DNA of 64,000 bases from positions 55,633 to 119,632 of the forward strand of contig JBLZWL010000083.1 in assembly GCA_049194865.1 (NCBI GenBank). Direction: 5' to 3'. Below, in pieces: positions 43,476-55,789 of this stretch. This DNA is from Myxococcus terminator_A (lineage in GTDB: Bacteria > Myxococcota > Myxococcia > Myxococcales > Myxococcaceae). Position 1 is the first letter of the stretch. Each line of letters begins with the position of its first letter. The notes beneath the pieces are model-generated. The model did not search any database and was not told the DNA's origin. It saw only the letters and a list, made by a program, of their open reading frames with translations. A program made the position numbers and the translations under genes.

Positions 43476-43862
43476 ATGAGCGCCATTCAAATCATCCTCA
43501 TTGGAATGCTGGGCAGCGCGCTGCAGGAGCTGCTGCACTGGTACGGACTGCGGGAGCACCTGGGCACGGGGCGCTACAAGGCGCTCATGCGGTCCGCTCC
43601 CTACTGGGTCATCACCGCGCTGATGATCATCGGCTCCGGCGTGGCGGTGTGGGCGTGGTTCGGGGGGGACGGCGAGATTCCCATGCGGCAGTACCTGGTC
43701 CTGGGCGCCGCGCTGCCCCTCATCTTCAAGAAGGCCGTGGAGGTCGTCGCCGGAGCCAAGCCCGTCGTGGCGATGGGCAATCCTGGCGCATCGGCGAACA
43801 GCGGCAAGCTCGCGGACTACTTCAAGGGCGCCGGAGGCCCTCGTCAGCAAGGGCTGGCGTGA
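43476..43862 (+). CDS. Small inner-membrane protein of unknown function
   Basis: 128 residues from ATG 43476, with a GGGAGGG (43464-43470) five bases upstream. Hydrophobic segments near residues 3-20, 42-62 and 72-92 predict two to three membrane spans; the C-terminal ~30 residues (GASANSGKLADYFKGAGG) are soluble and Gly-rich. No family recognised. The following 197 bp hold no gene. Confidence 0.6.
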   Translation: MSAIQIILIGMLGSALQELLHWYGLREHLGTGRYKALMRSAPYWVITALMIIGSGVAVWAWFGGDGEIPMRQYLVLGAALPLIFKKAVEVVAGAKPVVAMGNPGASANSGKLADYFKGAGGPRQQGLA

Positions 43863-44059
43863 GTCGGGCCCCTACATGAAGTCGCAATGACAGCCTCGGC
43901 GAGGTGTGCGTGGGAAACTTCTCGTGAGGCTGCCTGCGATGGTTTCCCGGAGAGGACTTCTCCATGGGAGACCCAGACAGGCTTTGACACCGCGTGGGTC
44001 GAAGATTAGGGAAGGCGCTCACGCGCATCTGGGGGGCCGGGACGCGCGGGAGAATGCCC

Positions 44060-46570
44060 ATGACTTCGCGTCGCATGTCCCTGCGCACCGCCCGCATCGC
44101 ATCCCTGTCCCTCGGCTTGGTCCTGACCTGTGTCCTGGGCGCGTGTACCTCCGACGAGAAACCGCCGCCCGGGCCTTCGTCACGCGCGCCCGGGGTGGCG
44201 CTGCTCCAGATAGAGAACGCGCAGGCGGCGTCCGGTGTGCCCGTTCGCTTCCGCTGCACGGCGGAGGACCCGGACGGAGACCGGCTCGTCTATGTCTTCG
44301 ATTGGGGTTCGGGTGGAACGCTGCCCCAGTCTCCCCAGGTCGACAGCGGGACGACATCCGGCGTGGACGTGCCCATCTCCCGGGAGGGCACCTATCAGGC
44401 GCGGTGCCGCGCGGTGGACTCGGCCGGCACCGTGGGCGCGTGGTCGCCGCAGCTCACCTTCATCGTCGGTGACCCTCGGCCCGATGGTACCTGGGGGCTC
44501 CAGGTCGAGGTCGTGGGACAGGGGCGGGTGACGAGCACGCCCTCGGGCGTGGACTGCCCTGGCGCCTGTACCGTCCGGCAGCCCTCCGGGACGCGGCTCA
44601 CGCTGGCGGCCGTTCCCGCGCCGGGCTGGCAACTGCTGGGGACCTCCGCGTGCCAGGGCGCCGTCAGTCACTGTGAGCTGCTGCTCGAGGCCGACAAGGT
44701 CGTCACGGTGCGCTTCGCGCCGGCGCTCGACTCGGCGTTGTCCTGGCAGCGCACGGGGGCTCGCTTGCCGACCTCGCCGGCGTGGAGCCCGGATGGCACG
44801 TTGCTCGCCGCCCTCGATGGCAGCGTGTCGCCAATCGGCCTGCTGCGCATCTGGGGCGCGGAGACGGGAGGCGTGGCGCGGGTGGTGGCACCACCGCCCC
44901 CGGGTCGATTCAGCACGCTGGCCTGGAAGCCCGGGGCCGGAGGGGTGCTGGCCGCTGGGTTGTCGACAGGCGGTGTGGTGTTGCTGGATTCAACGACGGG
45001 AGAGACGCTTCGCCAGTGGCCCGTGCAGGCCGGCGTCGTCCGCGCCCTCGCGTGGAGCCCGGATGGCGCGCGGCTGGCCACCGCGACGGACACCAGCAAC
45101 GAAGTCCACTTCTGGAATGCCGCCACGGGGGCGAAGGAGGGCGCGCCGGTGGTGGCGGTGGACAGGGTGCGCGGCATGGCGTGGCGCCCGAATGGCTCAC
45201 TGCTGGCGCTACAGACAGGGCAAGGCGGCGGCCTCTTGCAGCGTGTGGAATTCCACTCCGTGGAGACGCAGGCGCTGGAAGAGCTCTTGCTGGATGCGGC
45301 GGGCTTCGCCTGGAGCCCGGATGGGACGCGCTTCGCGGTGGGGCTCGAGGACGAGGTGAAGGTGTACTCCACCGCCGGTTTCCGCGTGGAGGCCACGTAC
45401 CCCGGGAGCTGGGCGGTGGTGACGCAGGTGGACTGGAGCCCGGATGGTCGCTGGCTCGGAGTGGGCGGAGCTTCGCGCAAGCTCTTCGTGCTCGACGCGG
45501 CCTCCGGCGCTGTCGTGGTGGATGTCAGCCAGCCCGCCGTACCGGGGACCACCCGAGGGTACGACGCGCTGCGATTCCATCCGACGAAGCCCCAGTTCGT
45601 CGTCGTGGATGACCTGCCGATGACCCTCGACATCTTCACGGTGGCAGCCGATGCGGCGACCTACGTTCGACGCGAGCTGCTGGCTCACGACTACTCCGTC
45701 GAGGCGACGGCCTGGAGCCCGACGGGTGACGTGCTGGCCTCCAGCGGATACGAGGGCAACGTGCGCCTCTGGGGTCGCGATGGCGAACCTCGGAGGCTGA
45801 TTTCAGGACATGGTGGGCAGCGTGTTCGCGCGCTGGGGTGGACCGCCGATGGAGCTCGGCTGGCCACTGGCGGAGACGATGGGGTCCTCAACATCTGGCG
45901 CGCGGACGACGGGACGCTCGCGCAGCTCCCCATCCGTCGGGAGCCGACCTCCTCCCTTCAGCTCTACCGCGTCGCGCCGAGCCCGGATGGGAGATGGGTG
46001 GCGAGCGTCATGGGCTCCACCGCCATCGTCTCCGAGCTCGGCGTCATCCGAATTCATCAGGTGCCCGGTGGCACGGAGCTGTTCCGCTTCCCGGGGAGCT
46101 CCAGGCGGGTGCTGTCGCTCGCGTGGACTCCGGAGGGAAAGCTCCTGGTCGCCTACTTCGACATGAGCTGGGACGTGTGGGATCCGCTGACGCGGGCCAT
46201 CACGCCGGTGGCGTCCGTGGCGGGTACGACGTCGCTGGCCGCCGCCTCGAGCCCGGATGGAACGAAGCTCGCCTTCGGCGGGCGTCCGGGCCTGTCCTTG
46301 TGGGACGTCTCCACGGGGAAGCTGCTCGCTCAGACGCCGTTCGCGTTCTCTCCGCAGGGGCTCTCTTGGAGCGAGGATGGGCGCCGCGTCGCGGGCGGAG
46401 GGCTGGGAGGCCAGGTCTTCGTGTGGGACACGAGCCTGCCCTCGCTGCCGGCCACCGTCATCGGCTTCCATGACGAGAACGTCTCCACCGTGTCCTGGCG
46501 GCGCGATGGGAACGTCGTGGCCACCGGTGGAGGGGATGCCGCGCTGCGCGTCTGGCACTTCACGCCGTGA
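44060..46570 (+). CDS. WD40-like beta-propeller lipoprotein
   Basis: 836 residues from ATG 44060; GGGAGA lies six bases upstream (ATG 44054 is also in frame but overlaps that spacing). The N-terminus ends in LVLTCVLGACTSDE, a lipobox with Cys near 30. Then come an Ig/PKD-like domain (VPVRFRCTAEDPDGDRLVYVFDWGSG) and a second small Cys-containing domain resembling bacterial repeat modules (VTSTPSGVDCPGACTV). From about residue 230 onward WSPDG-type motifs recur 14 times (for example PAWSPDG, LAWKPGA, LAWSPDG, VDWSPDG, VSWRRDG), enough for two seven-bladed propellers. Probably an outer-membrane or periplasmic interaction scaffold. Confidence 0.85.
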   Translation: MTSRRMSLRTARIASLSLGLVLTCVLGACTSDEKPPPGPSSRAPGVALLQIENAQAASGVPVRFRCTAEDPDGDRLVYVFDWGSGGTLPQSPQVDSGTTSGVDVPISREGTYQARCRAVDSAGTVGAWSPQLTFIVGDPRPDGTWGLQVEVVGQGRVTSTPSGVDCPGACTVRQPSGTRLTLAAVPAPGWQLLGTSACQGAVSHCELLLEADKVVTVRFAPALDSALSWQRTGARLPTSPAWSPDGTLLAALDGSVSPIGLLRIWGAETGGVARVVAPPPPGRFSTLAWKPGAGGVLAAGLSTGGVVLLDSTTGETLRQWPVQAGVVRALAWSPDGARLATATDTSNEVHFWNAATGAKEGAPVVAVDRVRGMAWRPNGSLLALQTGQGGGLLQRVEFHSVETQALEELLLDAAGFAWSPDGTRFAVGLEDEVKVYSTAGFRVEATYPGSWAVVTQVDWSPDGRWLGVGGASRKLFVLDAASGAVVVDVSQPAVPGTTRGYDALRFHPTKPQFVVVDDLPMTLDIFTVAADAATYVRRELLAHDYSVEATAWSPTGDVLASSGYEGNVRLWGRDGEPRRLISGHGGQRVRALGWTADGARLATGGDDGVLNIWRADDGTLAQLPIRREPTSSLQLYRVAPSPDGRWVASVMGSTAIVSELGVIRIHQVPGGTELFRFPGSSRRVLSLAWTPEGKLLVAYFDMSWDVWDPLTRAITPVASVAGTTSLAAASSPDGTKLAFGGRPGLSLWDVSTGKLLAQTPFAFSPQGLSWSEDGRRVAGGGLGGQVFVWDTSLPSLPATVIGFHDENVSTVSWRRDGNVVATGGGDAALRVWHFTP

Positions 46571-46591
46571 GGGCCAGGGCTCCGCTCCGGC

Positions 46592-47353
46592 TCAGGTGGG
46601 CTCGGAGCGGATGAGCGGCGTGAAGCGCGCCGTGCCTTCGTGCGTGTCCACGCGGATGACCTCGCGCGGGTCGAAGGACTCCGCCATTGACTCCGACGGC
46701 GTGCAGAGCATGACCTGCGACAGGCGCGCGGCGGCCTGTGCGCCTCGGGCATTCTCCCAGATGGCGTTGGGAGGCGGGTCCCGCTCGGGCGCCACGCGGA
46801 AGCGCAGCGTCGGCTCGTCCGGCGTCACTCCGTCGTCGAACTGGATGCCACGCAGGAAGCGCCGCATCCACCAGAGCCAGCGCTCCAGCACGTTGCCCAC
46901 GTACCATCCCTCCAGATCGGCCTGGCCGCCGCCCCTGGGGGGCTCGGTGGGGGGCTCGTGGGGCGCGAGCTCGGACAGCGAGGCCTCCGAGCGGGGCGCG
47001 TCGAGGCCGGGGTCGATGAGGAGGGCCGACAGGCCGACGTTGAGGTCCACGGACTCCCACGTCACCCGCCACGTGCCGTCCGCCTGCCGCCGCAGCTCCA
47101 CGCCGTAGTGGTCGTCGAAGAAGCTCAGCTCCACCTTCACGGCCTGCGTCGCGGGGGTCTCCGCGAGCGCCCCGGAGGCGCTCAGGTGTTGTTGCAGTCG
47201 TCCTTCCGAGAGCGCCTGGACCAGCGCGAGCAGCGCGGAGAGATTCCGGGTGGCGGTCTCCTCCGAATCCACCAGCACACACAAGTCGTTCAGGCGCAGG
47301 TCGACGTCGCGCAATGAGTGGAAGCCGGAGACCCGGAGCCGGGTGAGTTTCAT
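46592..47353 (-). CDS. AAA/SMC-like ATPase-related protein lacking a Walker A motif
   Basis: 253 residues from ATG 47353 (MKLTRLRVSGFHSLRDVDLRLNDLCVLV). That N-terminus is exactly how RecF/SMC-like AAA_21 ATPases begin, but where the P-loop GxNGxGKS should follow, the sequence is DSEETATRNLSALL. The rest (FFDDHYGVELRR, SQVMLCTPSES) keeps the general layout but no Walker B was seen. It is either a degenerate, non-hydrolysing relative or a short divergent branch. Convergent with the WD40 gene, 21 bp apart. Confidence 0.6.
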   Translation of the reverse strand: MKLTRLRVSGFHSLRDVDLRLNDLCVLVDSEETATRNLSALLALVQALSEGRLQQHLSASGALAETPATQAVKVELSFFDDHYGVELRRQADGTWRVTWESVDLNVGLSALLIDPGLDAPRSEASLSELAPHEPPTEPPRGGGQADLEGWYVGNVLERWLWWMRRFLRGIQFDDGVTPDEPTLRFRVAPERDPPPNAIWENARGAQAAARLSQVMLCTPSESMAESFDPREVIRVDTHEGTARFTPLIRSEPT

Positions 47354-47619
47354 CGACCCGCAGCCTATGTCAGTCCGGGAGAGTCCAGAGGAACGACCGC
47401 GGGAGTACCCAGCTGCACGCGAGGCATCGGCGGCAAGCACTCCGAGTCGGAGCGGACCGGGGCCGCGTGCCCGGCGGTGTCGCGTAACGTAGAAAAGCTG
47501 ACATCGTGCATGGAGGCGTGCCCCCGTGCGCACGAGGTGGCTGGGAGGCCATGGTAGGTGAGCGTCGTTGCGTCTCGCCCCCCCGCCTTGGACGCGCTCT
47601 TCATGACAGGTGTTCTCCA

Positions 47620-51123
<3,504 letters not shown>

Positions 51124-51138
51124 GTCATCGCTTCACTC

Positions 51139-51957
51139 ATGGACTCCAACGCCTTGGATATCGAGCTGAAGCTCCTGCTCGACGCCATCTACCTGAAGTA
51201 CCACTACGACTTCCGGCAGTACGCGACGGTGTCGATGCAGCGGCGACTGCTGCTGGCGGCGGAGAACTTCGGCTGCCGGACGCTGTCGCAGCTCCAAGAC
51301 AGGCTGCTGCACGAGCCGCTCATCTTCCCGTCCCTGCTCGACTACCTCACGGTGCAGGTGAGCGAGATGTTCAGGGATCCGACGTACTTCCGCTCGCTGC
51401 GAGAGTCCGTCGTGCCGTTCTTGAGCACGTACCCGTCCCTCAAGCTCTGGGTGGCGGGGTGCAGCACCGGCGAGGAGGTGTACTCGCTGGCCATCCTCCT
51501 GCGGGAGGAAGGGTTGCTGGAGCGCACGCTCATCTACGCGACGGACATCAACCCCGGCGCGCTCCAGAAGGCGGAGGCAGGGGTATATCCGGTGGATCGC
51601 ATCGCCACCTTCACGCAGAACCACATCGCCTCGGGGGCTCGCAGCTCGCTCTCCGACTACTACACGGCGGCGTATGGGAATGCCGTGTTCGACCGCGCTC
51701 TCAAGAAACATATCGTGTTCTCCGACCACAGCCTGGCCACCGACAGCGTGTTCGCCGAGGTCCAGTTCCTCTCCTGTCGCAACGTGCTCATCTACTTCGA
51801 CCGGGACTTGCAGGAGCGGGCGCTGGGGTTGTTCAAGGATTCTCTGTGTCGCAAGGGGTTCCTGGGCCTGGGCGCCCGCGAGTCCCTGCGCTTCTCTCAG
51901 CATGAAACGGCGTTCTCGGTGATCTCCCGGGACGACCGTATCTTCCAGAAGGGGTAG
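51139..51957 (+). CDS. CheR-type protein-glutamate methyltransferase
   Basis: 272 residues, full length. The N-terminal helical part (LLDAIYLKYHYDFRQYATVSMQRRLL) is followed by DYLTVQVSEMFRDPTYF and the SAM-binding motif WVAGCSTGEEVYSL. IYATDINPGALQKAEAGVYP and FLSCRNVLIYFD are the classic CheR blocks. It transfers methyl groups from SAM to glutamates of a chemoreceptor or a sensor. No chemoreceptor or CheB is nearby, so the likely target or partner is the flanking kinase system. Confidence 0.93.
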   Translation: MDSNALDIELKLLLDAIYLKYHYDFRQYATVSMQRRLLLAAENFGCRTLSQLQDRLLHEPLIFPSLLDYLTVQVSEMFRDPTYFRSLRESVVPFLSTYPSLKLWVAGCSTGEEVYSLAILLREEGLLERTLIYATDINPGALQKAEAGVYPVDRIATFTQNHIASGARSSLSDYYTAAYGNAVFDRALKKHIVFSDHSLATDSVFAEVQFLSCRNVLIYFDRDLQERALGLFKDSLCRKGFLGLGARESLRFSQHETAFSVISRDDRIFQKG

Positions 51958-51960
51958 ACG

Positions 51961-53109
51961 TTGAACGCTACCGGGAAGGAAGCAGTGGATGCGGCGCCGC
52001 GGGTGAAGTGCCTGCTCGTGGATGACCTGGAAGAGAACCTCATCGCGCTCGCGGCGCTGCTGCGGAGCGACGACGTGGAGTTGCTCCAGGCGCGCTCGGG
52101 TGCCGCGGCGCTCGAGTTGCTGCTCGAGCACGACGACGTCGCGCTGGCGTTCCTCGACGTGCAGATGCCGGAGATGGATGGGTTCGAGCTGGCGGAGCTC
52201 ATGCGAGGCATGGAGCGCACCCGGCACATCCCCATCATCTTCGTGACGGCGGGCTCCAGCGACAAGCGGCGCCTCTTCAAGGGCTACGACTCCGGCGCGG
52301 TCGACTTCCTCTACAAGCCGCTGGAGCCGCTCGTGCTGCGCAACAAGGCGGAGGTCTTCTTCCAGCTCCACCGCCAGAAGCAGCAGCTCGCGCGCCAGCT
52401 CGACGAGCTGACGGAGACGTTGCGGCTCAACGAGATGTTCACCGCGGTGCTGGGGCATGACCTGCGCAATCCCCTGAGCGCCATCCTCACGGCGGCCGAC
52501 CTGCTCCAGCGGCGCTCCGAGGACGAGGCGGTGAAGAAGACGGCGGGCCGCATGCTGGCCAGCGGCAAGCGCATGGGCCGGATGATTGAAGACGTGTTGG
52601 ACCTGGCGCGCGCCCGGCTCGCGGGAGGCATCCCCTTGAGACGCGGGGAGACGGACTTCGGCGCGTTGGTCCAGCGCATGGTGCAGGAGCACCAGTCCGC
52701 GTCACCCAGGCCTCCCATCGAGGTCTTCCAGGAGGGAGACCTGGTGGGGGACTGGGACTCGGACCGGCTTGCGCAGGTGGCCTCCAACCTCATCGGCAAT
52801 GCGATTCAGCACGGGGACACGAGCGCGCCCGTGCAGCTCCGGTTGGATGGGACGCATGCGGACGCGGTGCGCTTCTCGGTGAAGAACCTGGGCGTGATTC
52901 CGCAGGCCATCCAGGCCCACCTCTTCGACCCGTTCCGGGGCGGGGCCCAGCGGCGCGGGCGCACGGGCGGCCTGGGCCTGGGCCTCTACATCGTCCAGCA
53001 GATCATCCAGGCCCACCACGGTCAGGTGGAGGTGGAGTCGGGCTCCGGCCTCTACACCGAGTTCCGGGTGAGCCTGCCGCGCCGAGGGACCGAGGTCATC
53101 AAGCTGTAG
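51961..53109 (+). CDS. Receiver domain-histidine kinase (REC-HisKA-HATPase)
   Basis: 382 residues from TTG 51961, 3 bp after the CheR stop, so translationally linked. The receiver (about 15-130) has CLLVDDLEENL and phospho-Asp in LAFLDVQMPEMDG, with Lys in LYKPLEP. A short coiled coil leads to the H-box AVLGHDLRNPLSAI. The ATPase domain has NLIGNAIQHG, then GGLGLGLYIVQQI. The protein is soluble. It can accept a phosphate through its own receiver and probably works with the upstream membrane kinase. Its stop codon lies in a hairpin shared with the convergent gene. Confidence 0.92.
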   Translation: MNATGKEAVDAAPRVKCLLVDDLEENLIALAALLRSDDVELLQARSGAAALELLLEHDDVALAFLDVQMPEMDGFELAELMRGMERTRHIPIIFVTAGSSDKRRLFKGYDSGAVDFLYKPLEPLVLRNKAEVFFQLHRQKQQLARQLDELTETLRLNEMFTAVLGHDLRNPLSAILTAADLLQRRSEDEAVKKTAGRMLASGKRMGRMIEDVLDLARARLAGGIPLRRGETDFGALVQRMVQEHQSASPRPPIEVFQEGDLVGDWDSDRLAQVASNLIGNAIQHGDTSAPVQLRLDGTHADAVRFSVKNLGVIPQAIQAHLFDPFRGGAQRRGRTGGLGLGLYIVQQIIQAHHGQVEVESGSGLYTEFRVSLPRRGTEVIKL

Positions 53110-53136
53110 CCCGCGGTCCCCCAGGGGGCGGGGCTA
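53107..53136. terminator. Bidirectional hairpin containing both convergent stop codons
   Basis: TAGCCC (53107-53112) pairs with GGGCTA (53131-53136), with an inner CCCC/GGGG pairing. The TAG at 53107 is the kinase stop; the CTA at 53134 is the stop of the aldo/keto reductase on the other strand. No T-run. Confidence 0.4.
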
Positions 53137-54114
53137 CTTGTACAGCACGTCGTTGACGCTGATGCCGCGTCCGCGCGGCAGGAGCTTCTCGAGCGCGGTG
53201 AGGTCCTCGGTCGTGGGCGTCCAGGCGCCGGCCTTGGCGTTGGTCTTCACCTGCTCGGCGGAGGTGGCGCCCGCGATGACGGAGCCCACGGTGGGGCGCG
53301 CGGCCAGCCCGCCGATGGCCACGTCGATGAGGGAGATGGAGCGCTCGCGAGCGAAGGCCTCCAGGCGCTCGACGGCGTCGAACATCGCATCGGTGAGCAG
53401 CCCGCCCATGTTCCAGTGCTTCACGCGGGTGTTCTCCGGAGCCGCCGCGCCGCGCTTGTACTTGCCGGTGAGCAGGCCGCTGGCGAGCGGGAAGTAGGGG
53501 AGCAGGCCGATGCCGTGCTGTTGCAGCGCGGGCACCAGGTCCTGCTCGACGCCCCGGCCAATCAGGCTGTATTCGTTCTGGGCGCTGATGAAGCGCTCCA
53601 GGCCGCGCGTGCGGGACGTCCACTCCGCGTCCGTCACCTGCCAGCCCAGGAGGTTCGACGAGCCGAGGTAGCGGACCTTGCCCTCGCGGACCAGTTCCGT
53701 GAGCGCGCTCAGCGTCTCCTCGATGGGCGTCGCGGGGTCGGGCCAGTGGAGCTGATAGAGGTCAATCCAGTCCGTGCGCAGGCGCCGCAGGGAGCGTTCG
53801 ATGGCGCGCCGGATGTAGCGCCGCGAGCCGCGCGCCCCCCAGTCCGGGCCGTTCTCACCCTTCAAGTCACTGCCGAACTTGGTGGCCAGGATGATGTCCT
53901 GACGACGGGTGCCCAGGGCTTCTCCGAGCAGCTCCTCCGAGGTGCCGTAGGAGTCGGAGGTGTCGAACAGGGTGATGCCCGCGTCGATGGCGGCATCCAC
54001 GACGGCCCGAGTGCTCTTGGCGTCGATGCGCAGGCCGAAGTTGTTGCAGCCCAACCCCACGGCGGAGACGGTGAGGCCGGAGCGGCCCAGGCGGCGGTAG
54101 GTCATCTGCGTCAT
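53134..54114 (-). CDS. Aldo/keto reductase
   Basis: 326 residues from ATG 54114 (MTQMTYRRLGRSGLTVSAVGLGCNNFG), with AGGAG seven bases upstream. The catalytic tetrad is visible as the Asp and Tyr in FDTSDSYGTSEE, the Lys in ILATKFG and the His in LYQLHWPDP. NADPH-binding residues lie in GSVIAGATSAEQVKTN. Cytoplasmic reductase of aldehydes or ketones; the true substrate is not visible. The following 219 bp up to the divergent amidohydrolase hold no gene. Confidence 0.92.
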   Translation of the reverse strand: MTQMTYRRLGRSGLTVSAVGLGCNNFGLRIDAKSTRAVVDAAIDAGITLFDTSDSYGTSEELLGEALGTRRQDIILATKFGSDLKGENGPDWGARGSRRYIRRAIERSLRRLRTDWIDLYQLHWPDPATPIEETLSALTELVREGKVRYLGSSNLLGWQVTDAEWTSRTRGLERFISAQNEYSLIGRGVEQDLVPALQQHGIGLLPYFPLASGLLTGKYKRGAAAPENTRVKHWNMGGLLTDAMFDAVERLEAFARERSISLIDVAIGGLAARPTVGSVIAGATSAEQVKTNAKAGAWTPTTEDLTALEKLLPRGRGISVNDVLYK

Positions 54115-54333
54115 GTGTTGGCTCCTGTCAGCTGGAGGGGCGAAGGTAGCGGGGCGTGCTCGTGGGCGCAGCGGAGAATGCAAGGCGCTCGGGCCTCCGC
54201 GCCGCCAGGGTCCACCGCGGGCCGATGTCGAGGGTTGAACGCTCCTCACTGTGTGCCTGCATTCCCCTTCGCCCAAGCCCTCTCGGGCGCGCTACCCCTG
54301 GCCTTCCAATTTGCTGACGCTCCGGAGGCCCGC

Positions 54334-55746
54334 GTGTCCTGGTCGACGCTTCATTTCCGCCCGAAGTCCTGGTGGCTCGTTGGATTCCTCGGGACGCTCG
54401 CCTGCGCGCGCCATGCACCGGAGGCGGTGCGTGGCGGCGAGGGCACTTCGGGCCCTTCCGTGGTCGTCCTGAAGGGCGCGAGGCTCATTGACGGGGAGGG
54501 CGGTCCGCCCATCGAGGACGTCACGCTCGTCATCGAGGACGAGACGCTTCGCGCGGTGGGGCCCTCCCGCGACGTGGCGGTGCCCGAGGCGGCGCGAGTC
54601 ATCGACGTGAGCGGGAAGAGCGTGCTGCCGGGGCTCATCGCCAATCACTCGCACCTGGGCGTGGTGGATGGGACGCAGTCCGGCGCGGGTCACTACACGC
54701 GCGACAACGTGGAGCGACAGGCGCGGCAGTACGAGGTGTACGGCGTCACCACCGTCATGTCGCTGGGCTTCAACACCACGCTCTTCTCGTCGCTCCAGGA
54801 GGAGTTCAACGCGGGCGCACCGCGAGGCGCGGACCTCCTGGGCGCGGACCGGGGACTCGGTGTGCCATCGGCGGCGCCGCCGGTGAGCGTGGGCGAGGAC
54901 CAGCTCTACCGGCCCCGCACCGTCGAAGAGGCGAGGGCGGCGGTGCGAGAGTCCGCCTCGCGCAATCCCGCGCTGCTGAAGATCTGGGTGGATGACTTCC
55001 ACGGCAGTCTGTCCACGAAGATGTCGCCAGACATCTATGCCGCCATCATCGATGAGGCCCACCAGCGGGAGCTCCGCGTGGCGGCGCACGTCTACTATTT
55101 GGAGGACGCGAAGCGACTGGTGCGCGACGGCGTGGATATCCTCGCGCACGGCATCCGCGACAGTCCCGTGGACGAGGAGCTGGTGCGGGAGATGAAGGCG
55201 CGCGGGACGTGGTACGTGCCGACGCTCGGCCTGGATGAGACGTTCTACATCTTCGCCGAGCAGCCCGAGTGGATGCGGACGCCCTTCTTCAAGCACTCCG
55301 TGCAGCCCGCGCTCGCCGCTCAGTTCGCGGACCCCGCCTGGCGCGCGAAGGCGCTCGCAGACGCGAAGGCCCTGGCCGAGAACAAGGCTTCCGTGGCGAT
55401 GAACCTGCGAAACCTGAAGGCGCTCCATGACGCTGGCGTGTCCATCGGCTTCGGCACGGACTCCGGCGCGAACCCGCTGCGCATCCCCGGCTTCGCGGAG
55501 CACCATGAGCTGGAGTTGATGGTGCAGGCGGGGCTCACGCCGCTCGAAGCGCTGACCCATGCGACGCGGGACGCGGCCCGCCTGCTGAAGCTCCAGGACC
55601 GGGGCACGCTCGCCGCTGGCAAGCGCGCTGACTTCATCCTCGTAGAGGGGAACCCGGCCGAGGACATCCAGGACGTCCACCGCATCGTTGGCGTGTGGCA
55701 CCGGGGCCGCAGGGTGTCCGGGGGCGTGGAGGAGTTCACGCCCTGA
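54334..55746 (+). CDS. Amidohydrolase-family metalloenzyme, probable lipoprotein
   Basis: 470 residues from GTG 54334 with GGAGG five bases upstream. The N-terminus (WWLVGFLGTLACARHAP) has a hydrophobic stretch and a likely lipobox Cys near 24. LPGLIANHSHLG is the position of the usual HxH metal motif but reads NHSHL. LLKIWVDDF supplies the bridging-Lys-like segment. Later metal ligands are the His in LRVAAHVYY and DILAHGIRD and the Asp in GFGTDSGAN. ALTHATRDAARLL and GTLAAGKRADFILV are the typical imidazolonepropionase/prolidase-like C-terminal blocks. An envelope hydrolase for cyclic amides or peptides is likely; substrate unknown. Confidence 0.87.
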   Translation: MSWSTLHFRPKSWWLVGFLGTLACARHAPEAVRGGEGTSGPSVVVLKGARLIDGEGGPPIEDVTLVIEDETLRAVGPSRDVAVPEAARVIDVSGKSVLPGLIANHSHLGVVDGTQSGAGHYTRDNVERQARQYEVYGVTTVMSLGFNTTLFSSLQEEFNAGAPRGADLLGADRGLGVPSAAPPVSVGEDQLYRPRTVEEARAAVRESASRNPALLKIWVDDFHGSLSTKMSPDIYAAIIDEAHQRELRVAAHVYYLEDAKRLVRDGVDILAHGIRDSPVDEELVREMKARGTWYVPTLGLDETFYIFAEQPEWMRTPFFKHSVQPALAAQFADPAWRAKALADAKALAENKASVAMNLRNLKALHDAGVSIGFGTDSGANPLRIPGFAEHHELELMVQAGLTPLEALTHATRDAARLLKLQDRGTLAAGKRADFILVEGNPAEDIQDVHRIVGVWHRGRRVSGGVEEFTP

Positions 55747-55749
55747 GCA

Positions 55750-55774
55750 GGCCGCCCCGGGAGTCAGGGCGGCC
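55750..55774. terminator. Perfect GC hairpin between convergent genes
   Basis: GGCCGCCC-cgggagtca-GGGCGGCC has an 8-bp stem. It stands between the amidohydrolase stop (55746) and the mvaS stop (55790) and could terminate both. No T-run follows on either strand. Confidence 0.45.
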
Positions 55775-55789
55775 GTCACGGTGCTGCTA

